From Pseudoalteromonas luteoviolacea S2607 (lineage in GTDB: Bacteria; Pseudomonadota; Gammaproteobacteria; Enterobacterales; Alteromonadaceae): DNA of 64,000 bases. A program made the position numbers and the translations under genes. Of this stretch, positions 7,455 through 15,112 are shown piece by piece. Below the pieces are notes generated by a model that was not told the DNA's origin, did not search any database, and saw only the letters and a list, made by a program, of their open reading frames with translations. Location of the stretch: NCBI RefSeq assembly GCF_001625575.1, contig NZ_AUXV01000007.1, positions 1 to 64,000 on the forward strand. Direction: 5' to 3'. Positions within the stretch are counted from its first letter, which is position 1; every line of letters begins with the position of its first letter.

Positions 7455-8618
7455 ATGTCGCAATTTCTACACGGTGTAGAAGTCATCGAGGCGCAATCTG
7501 GCACGCGCCCTATTAAAACAGTAAAAAGCTCAGTAATCGGTCTGATTGGTACTGCTCCGGCAGCAGATGCTGATAAATTTCCACTTAACACACCGGTTTT
7601 AATTGCTGGTAAACGCGCTGAAGCTGCGTTGTTGGGAACAGAGGGCACACTACCTGCTGCAATTGACGGTATTTTTGACCAAGCGGGCGCAGTAGTTGTT
7701 GTTGTTCGTGTTGATGGTGCTGATGAAAATGCAGTTATGACTAACATCCAAGGTGGCGTTGCTGCTGACGGTGGTTACGAAGGTGCATATGCATTCTTGG
7801 GCGCAGAGTCTGTATTAGGTGTTACGCCGCGTATCCTAGTGGCTCCTGGCTATACTCATCAACGTCCTTCTGGTGCTGCAAACCCTGTTGTTGCAGAACT
7901 AGTAGGCATTGCTGAGCGTTTACGTGCAGTTATCATTGCAGATGGTCCAAATACGAACGATGCAGACGCTATCACTTACCGTGGTGACTGCTCATCACGT
8001 CGTATCTTCGTTGTTGACCCGCACGTAAAAGTATTCAAAGAGGGTGCACTGGTTAACGAACCAGCATCTGCTCGCGTTGCGGGTATGATTGCTAAGTCAG
8101 ATAACGACCGTGGTTTCTGGTGGAGCCCAAGTAACACTGCGATGAATGGCATTGTAGGTACAGCTCGTCCAGTTGACTTCCAGCTTGGTGATAAAAACGC
8201 ACGTGCTAACTTACTAAACGAAAAAGAAGTGTCAACAATCATTCGTCAAAATGGCTTCAAGCTATGGGGTAACCGTACATGCTCTACGGATCCTAAATGG
8301 GCTTTCCTATCTGTGGTACGTACAGCTGACATGATCAATGACTCGCTACTTCGTGCGCATATGTGGGCTGTTGACCGCAACATCACTTCAACTTACATCA
8401 AAGATGTAACTGAAAGTGTTCAAGCTTATCTAGATAGCTTGAAAGCACAAGGTGCCATTTTAGGTGGTCAAATTTGGGCTGATGAAGACCTAAATACGCC
8501 TGAAAACATTCAAGCGGGTAAAGTGTACTTCAGCTTTGATTTCACTCCACCAACACCAGCTGAGCACATCACATTCAAGAGCATTCTAACTAACAACTAC
8601 CTAGAGGAAATCGTATAA
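7455..8618 (+). CDS. Contractile tail sheath protein (P2 FI-like)
   Basis: This 387-residue protein has the size of P2 gpFI. It starts with HGVEVIEAQSGTRPIKTVKSSVIGLIGTAP, cut here by the usual loop, the typical sheath N terminus, and later carries RVAGMIAKSDNDRGFWWSPSN, another family hallmark. Sheath subunits form the contractile outer tube that drives the needle. The AAGGAGATATCT ribosome binding site is close to ideal, as expected for an abundant structural protein. Its stop overlaps the tube gene start (TAATG). Confidence 0.95.
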   Translation: MSQFLHGVEVIEAQSGTRPIKTVKSSVIGLIGTAPAADADKFPLNTPVLIAGKRAEAALLGTEGTLPAAIDGIFDQAGAVVVVVRVDGADENAVMTNIQGGVAADGGYEGAYAFLGAESVLGVTPRILVAPGYTHQRPSGAANPVVAELVGIAERLRAVIIADGPNTNDADAITYRGDCSSRRIFVVDPHVKVFKEGALVNEPASARVAGMIAKSDNDRGFWWSPSNTAMNGIVGTARPVDFQLGDKNARANLLNEKEVSTIIRQNGFKLWGNRTCSTDPKWAFLSVVRTADMINDSLLRAHMWAVDRNITSTYIKDVTESVQAYLDSLKAQGAILGGQIWADEDLNTPENIQAGKVYFSFDFTPPTPAEHITFKSILTNNYLEEIV

Positions 8619-9133
8619 TGGCAATGTCTCCAAAAATCCTAAAGAAATCAAAGCTGTTTGTAGATGGTAAGGGTTACCTTGGCGTTGCAGACGAAATTTC
8701 ACTACCAAAAGTGACGGTAAAAACTCGTGAAGTAACTTCAGGCTTCCAAGCGCCAATCGAGTTAGATGTTGGTCAACTAGAGAAGCTAGAGGGTTCAATT
8801 ACGTTACTTGAATACAACGCTGATGTACTTAAGCTTCTTGGCGATTGGGGTGGTACAGGTAGAACTATCAACCTAACTGCACGTGGCGCTATCCAGAAGC
8901 AAGGTGCTGCGCCAGAGCCTGTCGTTGTTACTCTGCACGGCTTCTTCAAAGAAGTTGATATGGGTAGCTGGAAAGACGGCGAAGAAGCGAAAATGACGCT
9001 TCAATATGCTGTTCAAAAGTACAAGCTAGAAGTTAACAACGAAGTTATCTACAACATCGACCTATACAACGATATCCGCGAAATCGCGGGCGTTGATCAT
9101 ATGGCGAACCTACGCAAGACAATCGGAGCTTAA
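8618..9133 (+). CDS. Major tail tube protein (P2 FII-like)
   Basis: The 171-residue protein matches P2 gpFII (172 residues) in size and in layout: a KKSKLFVDGKGYLGVADEISLP start and a later VVTLHGFFKEVDMGSWKDGE segment. These proteins stack as hexamers to form the inner tail tube. The start codon overlaps the sheath stop, which couples the two abundant proteins. It ends with a GGAG that serves the next gene, 3 bases away. Confidence 0.93.
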   Translation: MAMSPKILKKSKLFVDGKGYLGVADEISLPKVTVKTREVTSGFQAPIELDVGQLEKLEGSITLLEYNADVLKLLGDWGGTGRTINLTARGAIQKQGAAPEPVVVTLHGFFKEVDMGSWKDGEEAKMTLQYAVQKYKLEVNNEVIYNIDLYNDIREIAGVDHMANLRKTIGA

Positions 9134-9136
9134 TCT

Positions 9137-9394
9137 ATGACTGAAATCATTAAACTGACTTTCCCTGTTACGGTCGATGGGCATGAGTATGCAGAACTAA
9201 ATATGAGACGACCTAAAGTGCGCGATCGGTTAATGGTTGATAAAGCGGATATCAGTGAATCAGAAAGCGAAATCCGTTACTTCTCACACCTGTGTGAAGT
9301 GTCTCCCGATATCATCGAAGAACTAGACTGGAGCGACTTCGTAAAGTTGCGTGAGGCGCTCCAGGCTTTTCTCGTATCCCGCCCAAGCGTCTAA
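9137..9394 (+). CDS. Tail assembly chaperone E (P2 gpE-like)
   Basis: The 85-residue protein starts with KLTFPVTVDGHEYAELNMRRP, typical of the P2/Mu tail assembly chaperone E family, and lies between tube and tape measure as in P2. In P2 a -1 frameshift near the end of E makes the longer E+E' protein, which is needed to wrap the tape measure during assembly. The 3' end here (CAG GCT TTT CTC) gives a TTTT run on which tRNA-Phe can slip back by one base, and the -1 frame is open from there to 9525. The normal stop is TAA at 9392-9394. Confidence 0.88.
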   Translation: MTEIIKLTFPVTVDGHEYAELNMRRPKVRDRLMVDKADISESESEIRYFSHLCEVSPDIIEELDWSDFVKLREALQAFLVSRPSV

Positions 9395-9525
9395 AAGCAA
9401 TGGTGATTGCCCTGGCTAAGTACACAGGGTGGGGCTTGCAAGAACTCAATGCGCTGACCGAAGATGAACTCATCGAGTGGTTCGAGGCAGCGATTGATTA
9501 TAAAGAAGCAACTGAGGCGGGGTAA
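9367..9525 (+). CDS. E' extension of the tail assembly chaperone, reached by -1 frameshift
   Basis: From the TTT at 9367-9369 the -1 frame reads without a stop to TAA at 9523-9525. It continues the E protein with RIPPKRLKAM and then a C-terminal part with KYTGWGLQELNALTEDELIE and WFEAAIDYKE. This W- and L-rich pattern is that of P2 gpE' and related GpE proteins. An internal ATG exists at 9400 but has no clear ribosome binding site, which favours frameshifting over independent translation. The shift site itself is inferred from the TTTTC slip and was not compared with homologues. The stop codon lies in the loop of the next terminator. Confidence 0.75.
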   Translation, partial: FSRIPPKRLKAMVIALAKYTGWGLQELNALTEDELIEWFEAAIDYKEATEAG

Positions 9526-9537
9526 CCCGCCTTTTTT
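9516..9537 (+). terminator. Intrinsic terminator after the E/E' gene
   Basis: GGCGGG (9516-9521) and CCCGCC (9526-9531) pair around GTAA, and six Ts follow (9532-9537). It is a compact, GC-rich terminator that contains the E' stop codon. It separates the abundant sheath/tube/chaperone genes from the tape measure gene, needed in few copies. Confidence 0.85.
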
Positions 9538-9550
9538 CACCAGCGCAAGT

Positions 9551-9598
9551 TTGATAGCTCAAGGACTTAAGCGCAGTTTTAGGGTCTTGAGCTATCAA
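9551..9598 (+). repeat. 13-bp perfect inverted repeat before the tape measure gene
   Basis: TTGATAGCTCAAG (9551-9563) is perfectly complementary to CTTGAGCTATCAA (9586-9598), with a 22-base loop. It sits between the terminator and the tape measure start at 9671. It could be an operator, an RNA stem that sets tape measure expression, or an RNA-processing site. None of these can be chosen from sequence. Confidence 0.7.
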
Positions 9599-9670
9599 CC
9601 TTGGCGTGCTGCCACCTGTGGTAGTGCGCAATCAATAAATTCCCGCTTATTTCTCTTCCTAGGTATTATT

Positions 9671-12600
9671 ATGAAACATCACGAATCGTCTGTTAAAGAC
9701 CGTTCAAAGAACAAAGTAAAGTACCGCCTTCCTAAGCAGGATCAGGTTGATCCGAATGTTCAATTAGGCAGTATGCTGGCTAATTTAGTCAAAGCGCAAA
9801 AGCCTTTAGATACTAACGCATTACAGGCTGTAATTTCGCAATTGGCGAATGTTAATGTAAACCAGTTGCTTGGCAATACCAGCCAGGTAATTTCAACGCA
9901 TTTGACGCAGTTTGCGACTGCACAGGCGAAGTCTAATCATGCCGTGACACAGAGCGCGCAGATACTAGCTGCGGCGCAAACTGAGCAAGAATCAGAAACT
10001 TTAAAAGCACAAGTAGATGCCAAAATTGGTGACGGTACTGGCCTAAGTGGCGCTATTAAAGCGTTGGCTCAGCAAGTTTCCGCCTTGGATTTTCAACAGT
10101 TGCAAACAGCAGCGAGTAGCGACTTAGCGGAGTTACAAGTTGCTATCCCTAAATTATTCGACAATTTGCCACTCAATGCTTTGAGTGAATCTTTGGCGAC
10201 TGCCACAGCCGAGGTATCGGGCTCAAATGCGCAGAGCACACTGGCTTTGCAGTTAGACAGTATTCAACAAGCCGCGCCTGTATTGGTCGATGCGCTGGGT
10301 ATGTCACAGTTTAATGAATACCTCGATAGTGCGACTAAAAGCTTATCACAGAGCAGCAATACTGCGGCATTTAGTCAAGATTTAAACACGTTTGTTCAAA
10401 GTGCGCCAAAAGTACTCGACTCATTGGGTATGCACGACGCGAGTGCGATAGTTGAACAAACTCTTCCTGCTATCTCCTCCGTTAATGTGAAAGATGTGCT
10501 AGAAGGGGATTTGACGAGTTTAGTCAGTGCAGCACCGAAAATTTTGAATGCATTTGATTTGTCTGATGCGGCAAAAACGCTAGAAGGTGCACTCCCAGTA
10601 GTTGAGGCACTCAATGTTAAAGAAATTTTTAGCGGTGACTTATCAAGCTTAGTAGATGCAGCACCTGAAGTGCTCAACGCGCTCGATATGTCTAGTGCTG
10701 CGCAAACACTTGAAAATGCACTGCCTACACTTCAGCAAGTCGATATTTCTGCGGTAATGGCAGGAGATTTGAGCAGTCTACAAGAGGCAGCACCTGAGCT
10801 ACTTAAAGCGGTTGATCTCTCTGCCGTTACGGAAACTTTAGCACAGCATATCCCCGCGCTTTCGCAGCTTGACCTTGCTGGAGTGATTGATGGTGACTTA
10901 AGTCAAGTCGTTGACATTGCACCTGAGCTACTTAAATCAGCTGGGTTTGAGCAAGTATCAACGACGTTGAATGCTGCTTTACCGGCATTGAAGCAGCTCG
11001 ATTTAAAAGGCATTGCCAGTGGAGATGTGTCTAGTTTAATGACAGCCGCGCCAGATTTACTGGCTTCAGTAGGCTTGGATGAAGCGTCCGAGACACTTGG
11101 AGCTGCTTTACCTGCGCTCCAGCAGCTGGACTTGAAAGGTATTGCCAGTGGAGACGTGTCTAGTTTAATGACAGCCGCGCCAGATTTACTGGCTTCAGTA
11201 GGCTTGGATGAAGCATCTGAAACACTCGGAGCTGCCTTGCCGGCACTACAGCAGCTGGATCTGAAAGGCATCGCCAGTGGTGACGTGTCTAGCTTAATGG
11301 CAGCTGCACCAGGTTTACTCAAAGCGGCGGGATTGGATGAAGCTTCTGAAACGCTAGGAGCAGCATTACCCGCTTTGCAGCAGCTAGATTTGAAAGGCAT
11401 TGCCAGTGGTGATGTATCGAGCCTGATGTCAGCAGCCCCTGGCCTGCTTAAAGCAGCCGGGTTAGATGAAGTTGGCGCAACCCTTGATGCAGCGTTACCG
11501 GCTCTGCAAAAGCTAGATACCAAAGCCATTTTAGAAGGAGATCTCAGCTCCTTGATGCAGCAAGCCCCTGAATTGCTCAATGCATTCGGTTTGCAAGACG
11601 CTGCAAGCCTTTTCTCGAAGCACTCTGCATTGATTGAGAAGCTCGATTTTAAAGGAATCTTAAATGGAGACCTGTCTTCATTAACGGGAGCGGTGCCTGA
11701 TTTATTGGCTGAGTTTGGCTTAGGTGACTTAGGTTTAGAATCACTGTTTGACGGTGGTGATGAACAAGAAGAAAAGTCTAAGAAAAAATCTAAAAAGGGC
11801 CGTAAAAAATCCAATAAGCGTAATAAGTCGAAGCAAGGTGCGAAGCGATCACAAAATGACAGTGATGATGCCGGCCAGCGAAAGGCTGCTAAATTAAATC
11901 AATCATCGAAATCAGGCAAACCAAAGCGTAAAAAGCCTGCGAAGCCAGCATTTAAAGTGCTCGATGGCGGAAAAGCTAAATCAGCAGGAGAGCAAACAGC
12001 CAAAAGTAAAGGTGGTAAGTCTACAGCGCAACCTAAAGCGAAAGCAGCTAGATCATATAAAGCGCCTAAGGCGGCGAATGATTCAGTGTTTTCAAAACTG
12101 GGTAAATTTGCCGGTAAAAAAGGTGGCGTGTTGTCAAGCTTGGCCAAAGGGCCTGCAAAGTATTTAGGTAAGTTAAACGCTCCTTTGACTGTTGCAATGG
12201 GCGCTATGGATGCCTACTCCGCATTGAGTGATGACTCCTTAAGCAAACAAGAAAAGTCCAGCCGTGTCGGCGGTGCTGTTGGTGGTATGGGTGGTGCGTT
12301 AGCAGGCGCTGCTGCAGGTGCAGCCATAGGCTCTGTAGTGCCAGTAATAGGCACTGCGCTTGGCGGGATCGTCGGCGGTGCGATTGGTGCATTCGGTGGA
12401 GAGTCCGCTGGCAGTTGGTTAGGCGATACGCTTGGCGGTTGGTTTTTTGATGATGAATCAAAAGAGGGCAATCAGTCAGCTGCGGGTGAATCTAATACTT
12501 CGAGTGTCGCGGTTTTGGCTGATGGACAAGCCCAAACGCAATTTGCTCAAGAGACGGCCGCAAATACCCAACCAGGATCACCACTGCAGTTTGTCAAAGA

Positions 12601-13234
12601 CAATGTCATCAATGAAGCAAACATGGTGCTTGGCACGATGGCCGCAGTCGATGCCGCATCTGGCAAACCCGCGGGTAAATCAGCGCAATTGTCTAAACAA
12701 ACGCAATTGCTGGGTCATGCTTTGAATGGCCATACCATTTATCAAGCGGCAGCCAATGATGACCTATCAGCCCAAGAAAAAGCACGTACCATCGGTGGCA
12801 CTTTAACAGGTGCGCTAAGCGCAGAAGGCGTAGAGCACTTAGTTGGAAAAATTCCGAAGTATGGGAAGTTTTTGGGTCCTATTGCTGGTTATTTAACAAA
12901 TGCGGCGATGTCACAAGTCGGCGGTAATTTCTTCGCGAGCTTATTTGGCGACGATGAAGCCGAAAAGCCGACTCAGCAGGGAGCTGCAAAAGCTTTGCCT
13001 GTGAGTAAGCCTGAGTCTTTAGCGCAACAAAGCAGTGTGCAATCTCAAGTCACCAGTGATGTGCAATCTAAGGAATTTGCTGGAAGTGTAACCGTTAATG
13101 CCAATATTACGGTAAATGCGAACGGCGATGAGAAAGCACAGGACATTGCTATCCAGGTTAAACAAATACTGGAGCAGCAGCAACAGCAAGCTGTGCGAGA
13201 TTATCGTGCGCGGTATTACAACGATGTAGCTTAA
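9671..13234 (+). CDS. Tail tape measure protein built of 43-residue repeats
   Basis: Position between E/E' and U, great length and repetitive helices identify the tape measure protein, which sets tail length. I chose the ATG at 9671 (AGG seven bases upstream) rather than an earlier in-frame codon, because the upstream part overlaps the E' gene and the terminator. The product is 1187 residues. Residues 272-658 are nine exact-length 43-residue units, followed by a partial tenth. A Lys-rich low-complexity region (about 700-800) and a Gly/Ala-rich hydrophobic segment (about 866-915, GGAVGGMGGALAGAAAG) follow; the latter could enter the target membrane. At about 0.15-0.17 nm per residue a tail of roughly 180-200 nm is predicted. 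It lacks the usual tape-measure motifs I know, so the call rests on position and architecture. Confidence 0.85.
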   Translation: MKHHESSVKDRSKNKVKYRLPKQDQVDPNVQLGSMLANLVKAQKPLDTNALQAVISQLANVNVNQLLGNTSQVISTHLTQFATAQAKSNHAVTQSAQILAAAQTEQESETLKAQVDAKIGDGTGLSGAIKALAQQVSALDFQQLQTAASSDLAELQVAIPKLFDNLPLNALSESLATATAEVSGSNAQSTLALQLDSIQQAAPVLVDALGMSQFNEYLDSATKSLSQSSNTAAFSQDLNTFVQSAPKVLDSLGMHDASAIVEQTLPAISSVNVKDVLEGDLTSLVSAAPKILNAFDLSDAAKTLEGALPVVEALNVKEIFSGDLSSLVDAAPEVLNALDMSSAAQTLENALPTLQQVDISAVMAGDLSSLQEAAPELLKAVDLSAVTETLAQHIPALSQLDLAGVIDGDLSQVVDIAPELLKSAGFEQVSTTLNAALPALKQLDLKGIASGDVSSLMTAAPDLLASVGLDEASETLGAALPALQQLDLKGIASGDVSSLMTAAPDLLASVGLDEASETLGAALPALQQLDLKGIASGDVSSLMAAAPGLLKAAGLDEASETLGAALPALQQLDLKGIASGDVSSLMSAAPGLLKAAGLDEVGATLDAALPALQKLDTKAILEGDLSSLMQQAPELLNAFGLQDAASLFSKHSALIEKLDFKGILNGDLSSLTGAVPDLLAEFGLGDLGLESLFDGGDEQEEKSKKKSKKGRKKSNKRNKSKQGAKRSQNDSDDAGQRKAAKLNQSSKSGKPKRKKPAKPAFKVLDGGKAKSAGEQTAKSKGGKSTAQPKAKAARSYKAPKAANDSVFSKLGKFAGKKGGVLSSLAKGPAKYLGKLNAPLTVAMGAMDAYSALSDDSLSKQEKSSRVGGAVGGMGGALAGAAAGAAIGSVVPVIGTALGGIVGGAIGAFGGESAGSWLGDTLGGWFFDDESKEGNQSAAGESNTSSVAVLADGQAQTQFAQETAANTQPGSPLQFVKDNVINEANMVLGTMAAVDAASGKPAGKSAQLSKQTQLLGHALNGHTIYQAAANDDLSAQEKARTIGGTLTGALSAEGVEHLVGKIPKYGKFLGPIAGYLTNAAMSQVGGNFFASLFGDDEAEKPTQQGAAKALPVSKPESLAQQSSVQSQVTSDVQSKEFAGSVTVNANITVNANGDEKAQDIAIQVKQILEQQQQQAVRDYRARYYNDVA
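10484..11644 (+). repeat. Nine tandem 129-base repeats in the tape measure gene
   Basis: Units begin at 10484 and then every 129 bases, at 10613, 10742, 10871, 11000, 11129, 11258, 11387 and 11516. The protein consensus is (D/N)xKxIxxGDxSSLxxAAPxLL, a short link, then TLxxALPALQQL. The units from 11000 and 11129 are nearly identical in DNA; the outer units have diverged. A partial tenth unit starts at 11645. Close tandem identity means recent duplication and a site for expansion or contraction. Confidence 0.9.
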
Positions 13235-13256
13235 GGGGTTTTCCCTTAAGCTTTTT
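13228..13256 (+). terminator. Hairpin with T-run at the tape measure stop
   Basis: AGCTTAAGGG (13228-13237) and CCCTTAAGCT (13243-13252) form a perfect 10-bp stem with a 5-base loop, followed by TTTT. The tape measure stop codon lies within the left arm. It is the last of the terminator-like hairpins in the tail cluster and would lower readthrough into U, X and D. Confidence 0.75.
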
Positions 13257-13270
13257 AAAGAGGGCTTTCA

Positions 13271-13723
13271 ATGGCAAAGATAAATCATGCCAATTACATG
13301 ATGCAGCTAGGTAAATACAAGTTTTCTGTAAGTACGGCTGCATATCAAAAAATCCAGTTTAATACACAGTACCGCTGGAAAACGCTCGATACGCAAACAG
13401 ATCAAGCGACACCTGTACAGCAATTTGTTGGGGTGGGGAAGCAGGAGCTTGAAATCGAAGGGACTATCTTTCCACAGTTGGTTAAAGATGGCTTAAAGCA
13501 ATTAGATAAGATGCGTGCTGAAGCTGCAAAAGGTGAGCCATTAACACTTACATATGTAGAGGAAAGTGGTAAATCTAGTCCAAGTGTGGGGCGTGTATTA
13601 GACAAGTGGGTCATCACCGATATTAATGAAACCCGCACCCTATTTTTAAACGACGGTATTCCTAGAGAAATTCAATTTACGATGAAGCTTTCCCGTTATG
13701 ACGGAAACGAAGGAGCCAAATAA
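13271..13723 (+). CDS. Tail protein U (P2 gpU-like)
   Basis: The 150-residue protein starts with MMQLGKYKFSVSTAAYQKIQ and carries a QFVGVGKQELEIEGTIFP segment, the conserved pattern of the P2 gpU family. gpU is a tail assembly/completion protein. It follows the tape measure as in P2 and overlaps the next gene by TAATG. The start at 13271 has an AGAGG ribosome binding site. Size and position agree with the family. Confidence 0.88.
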   Translation: MAKINHANYMMQLGKYKFSVSTAAYQKIQFNTQYRWKTLDTQTDQATPVQQFVGVGKQELEIEGTIFPQLVKDGLKQLDKMRAEAAKGEPLTLTYVEESGKSSPSVGRVLDKWVITDINETRTLFLNDGIPREIQFTMKLSRYDGNEGAK

Positions 13724-13935
13724 TGAGTGGTGTAACGTACGTCACGCGAGATGGAGACTGCTTAGATTTAATCTGTTTCCGCCATTATGGTCGCAGTTCG
13801 GGCATGGTTGAGCGTGTTTTAGAGTCAAACTACGGACTCGCTGAGCTAGGCCCCATATATCCAGAAAACATTGAGATTTTTCTACCTGATTTACCAAAAC
13901 CTAAGGTGCGCAAAGAGATCAATATTTGGGAGTAA
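13723..13935 (+). CDS. Tail protein X (P2 gpX-like, LysM-type)
   Basis: The 70-residue protein has the gpX/LysM-like fold pattern: YVTRDGDCLDLICFRHYGRS, a loop, VLESNYGLAELGPIYPENIEIFLPDL cut short here. Such proteins join the baseplate hub of P2-like and Mu-like tails. It begins at TAATG with gene U and is followed by gene D 6 bases later. Confidence 0.88.
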   Translation: MSGVTYVTRDGDCLDLICFRHYGRSSGMVERVLESNYGLAELGPIYPENIEIFLPDLPKPKVRKEINIWE

Positions 13936-13941
13936 ATAGTC

Positions 13942-14952
13942 ATGGAATTACAAGCGCACTACTCGGTTAAAGCAAATGGCAAGGAGGTCGCAGCTCAACT
14001 TCGTGATCGAATCGCTGAAGTACGAGTCACTCTGCGTACTGGGCTGTTAAGTGATACGTGTTATGTAAAGTTTGACAACCTAGGAAACCTGCCAATCACG
14101 GCACCACAAGGTGCTGAAGATCTTGAAATAGGCATGGGTTACAAGCAGGGCACTGACGATAACAGCGCACCAATTGTCGAAATGGGTAAATACAGTGTCG
14201 GTGAATATCAATTAATTGGTCCGGTTAGGGCACTTGAGCTGCATGGCAACAAAGTGCTTTGGGACCAAGAACTAAAAACATTAAAGTTTAAATCTTGGCC
14301 AAATTCAGATGATGCCCCATTGATGCTAACTGATGTGATTTCAGAAATTGCTGGTCAGTATGGTTTATCACCTTGTATTGCAGATAGTTACCAACAGATC
14401 CAGTTACCGCAGATTGAACAAAGCGAAAGTGACATGCAGTTACTATCAAAACTGGCTGAGCAATACGATGCATTCATGAAAATTGTTAACGACAAACTGA
14501 TTTTCATGAATAAAGGAACTGGACGTTCATTGTCTGGGCAGCCTTTACCTGAAGTGGTATTAGGACCAAAGTGGTTGACCAGTTGGGTGCTCAATGCGCA
14601 ACACTATAAGTCTGTTGGTGAAGTCAAAGCAAAGTTTTATGACTTTGATATCGCCGAGTTAAAAGTGGTGAATGCGGGATCCGCCTCCCCAAGCCATATC
14701 TTGCCTTATGTTTTTGCAGATGAAGCAAGCGCGCAAGTAGCGGCGCAAAGCAAGCTTGCGCAATTTAAACGCAGTCATAAGTCAGTTCAGCTGCATACCT
14801 TTGGCAAACCAGACATTGTTGCTGGTGGCGTGGTTGAAATCGAAGATGTTGCTGATGAAATCAATGGTCGTTGGTATGTCAATGAAGTTGAACACGTCAT
14901 CAATGGCCAAGGGTATTACTCTTATGTGAACTGCGAAGCTTTAGCTGAATAA
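13942..14952 (+). CDS. Baseplate hub protein D (late control gene D family)
   Basis: The 336-residue protein belongs to the late control D/gp27-like hub family, which joins tail tube and spike. The family pattern includes ALELHGNKVLWDQELKTLKF-type text near residue 95, SDMQLLSKLAEQYDAFMKI near residue 155, and a closing GGVVEIEDVADEINGRWYVN. It is the last tail gene; no regulator, lysis or integrase gene follows on this strand and the next gene is an EamA transporter on the other strand. That makes about 14960 the right boundary of the tail element. Confidence 0.9.
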   Translation: MELQAHYSVKANGKEVAAQLRDRIAEVRVTLRTGLLSDTCYVKFDNLGNLPITAPQGAEDLEIGMGYKQGTDDNSAPIVEMGKYSVGEYQLIGPVRALELHGNKVLWDQELKTLKFKSWPNSDDAPLMLTDVISEIAGQYGLSPCIADSYQQIQLPQIEQSESDMQLLSKLAEQYDAFMKIVNDKLIFMNKGTGRSLSGQPLPEVVLGPKWLTSWVLNAQHYKSVGEVKAKFYDFDIAELKVVNAGSASPSHILPYVFADEASAQVAAQSKLAQFKRSHKSVQLHTFGKPDIVAGGVVEIEDVADEINGRWYVNEVEHVINGQGYYSYVNCEALAE

Positions 14953-15039
14953 ACGCTGATTGCGTTGTTTGCTAATGAATTATTTCATATCGCATTGCTC
15001 TTCTTGCGATGCTTATCCTTCCACACCTCCTACCTCCAA

Positions 15040-15098
15040 GGTCATCCAGTTAGTCTGCTCACGTGCATTGCTCTATGCATAGGCTAACTGTGATGGCC
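15040..15098. other. Imperfect inverted repeat at the right edge of the tail element
   Basis: GGTCATC-CAGTTAG (about 15040-15053) can pair with CTAACTG-TGATGGCC (about 15084-15098) over a loop of about 30 bases. It lies between the convergent ends of gpD and the EamA gene, so it could be a shared terminator, but no clear T-run follows. No tRNA gene or direct repeat that would mark an attachment site was seen nearby. Confidence 0.35.
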
Positions 15099-15112
15099 TC
15101 TTTCCTAAATTC

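Noticed and set aside
9464-9670. Upstream in-frame extension of the tape measure
   Set aside because: It would cover the E' gene end, a terminator and a 13-bp inverted repeat; the ATG at 9671 has a better ribosome binding site.
10903-11814. Long minus-strand reading frame opposite the tape measure repeats
   Set aside because: It arises from the repetitive codon use of the forward gene; low-complexity Ser/Lys/Ala text and no gene signals.
14953-15112. Attachment site of an integrated phage at the right edge
   Set aside because: No tRNA gene, integrase or long direct repeat is seen, so only an imperfect inverted repeat can be reported.
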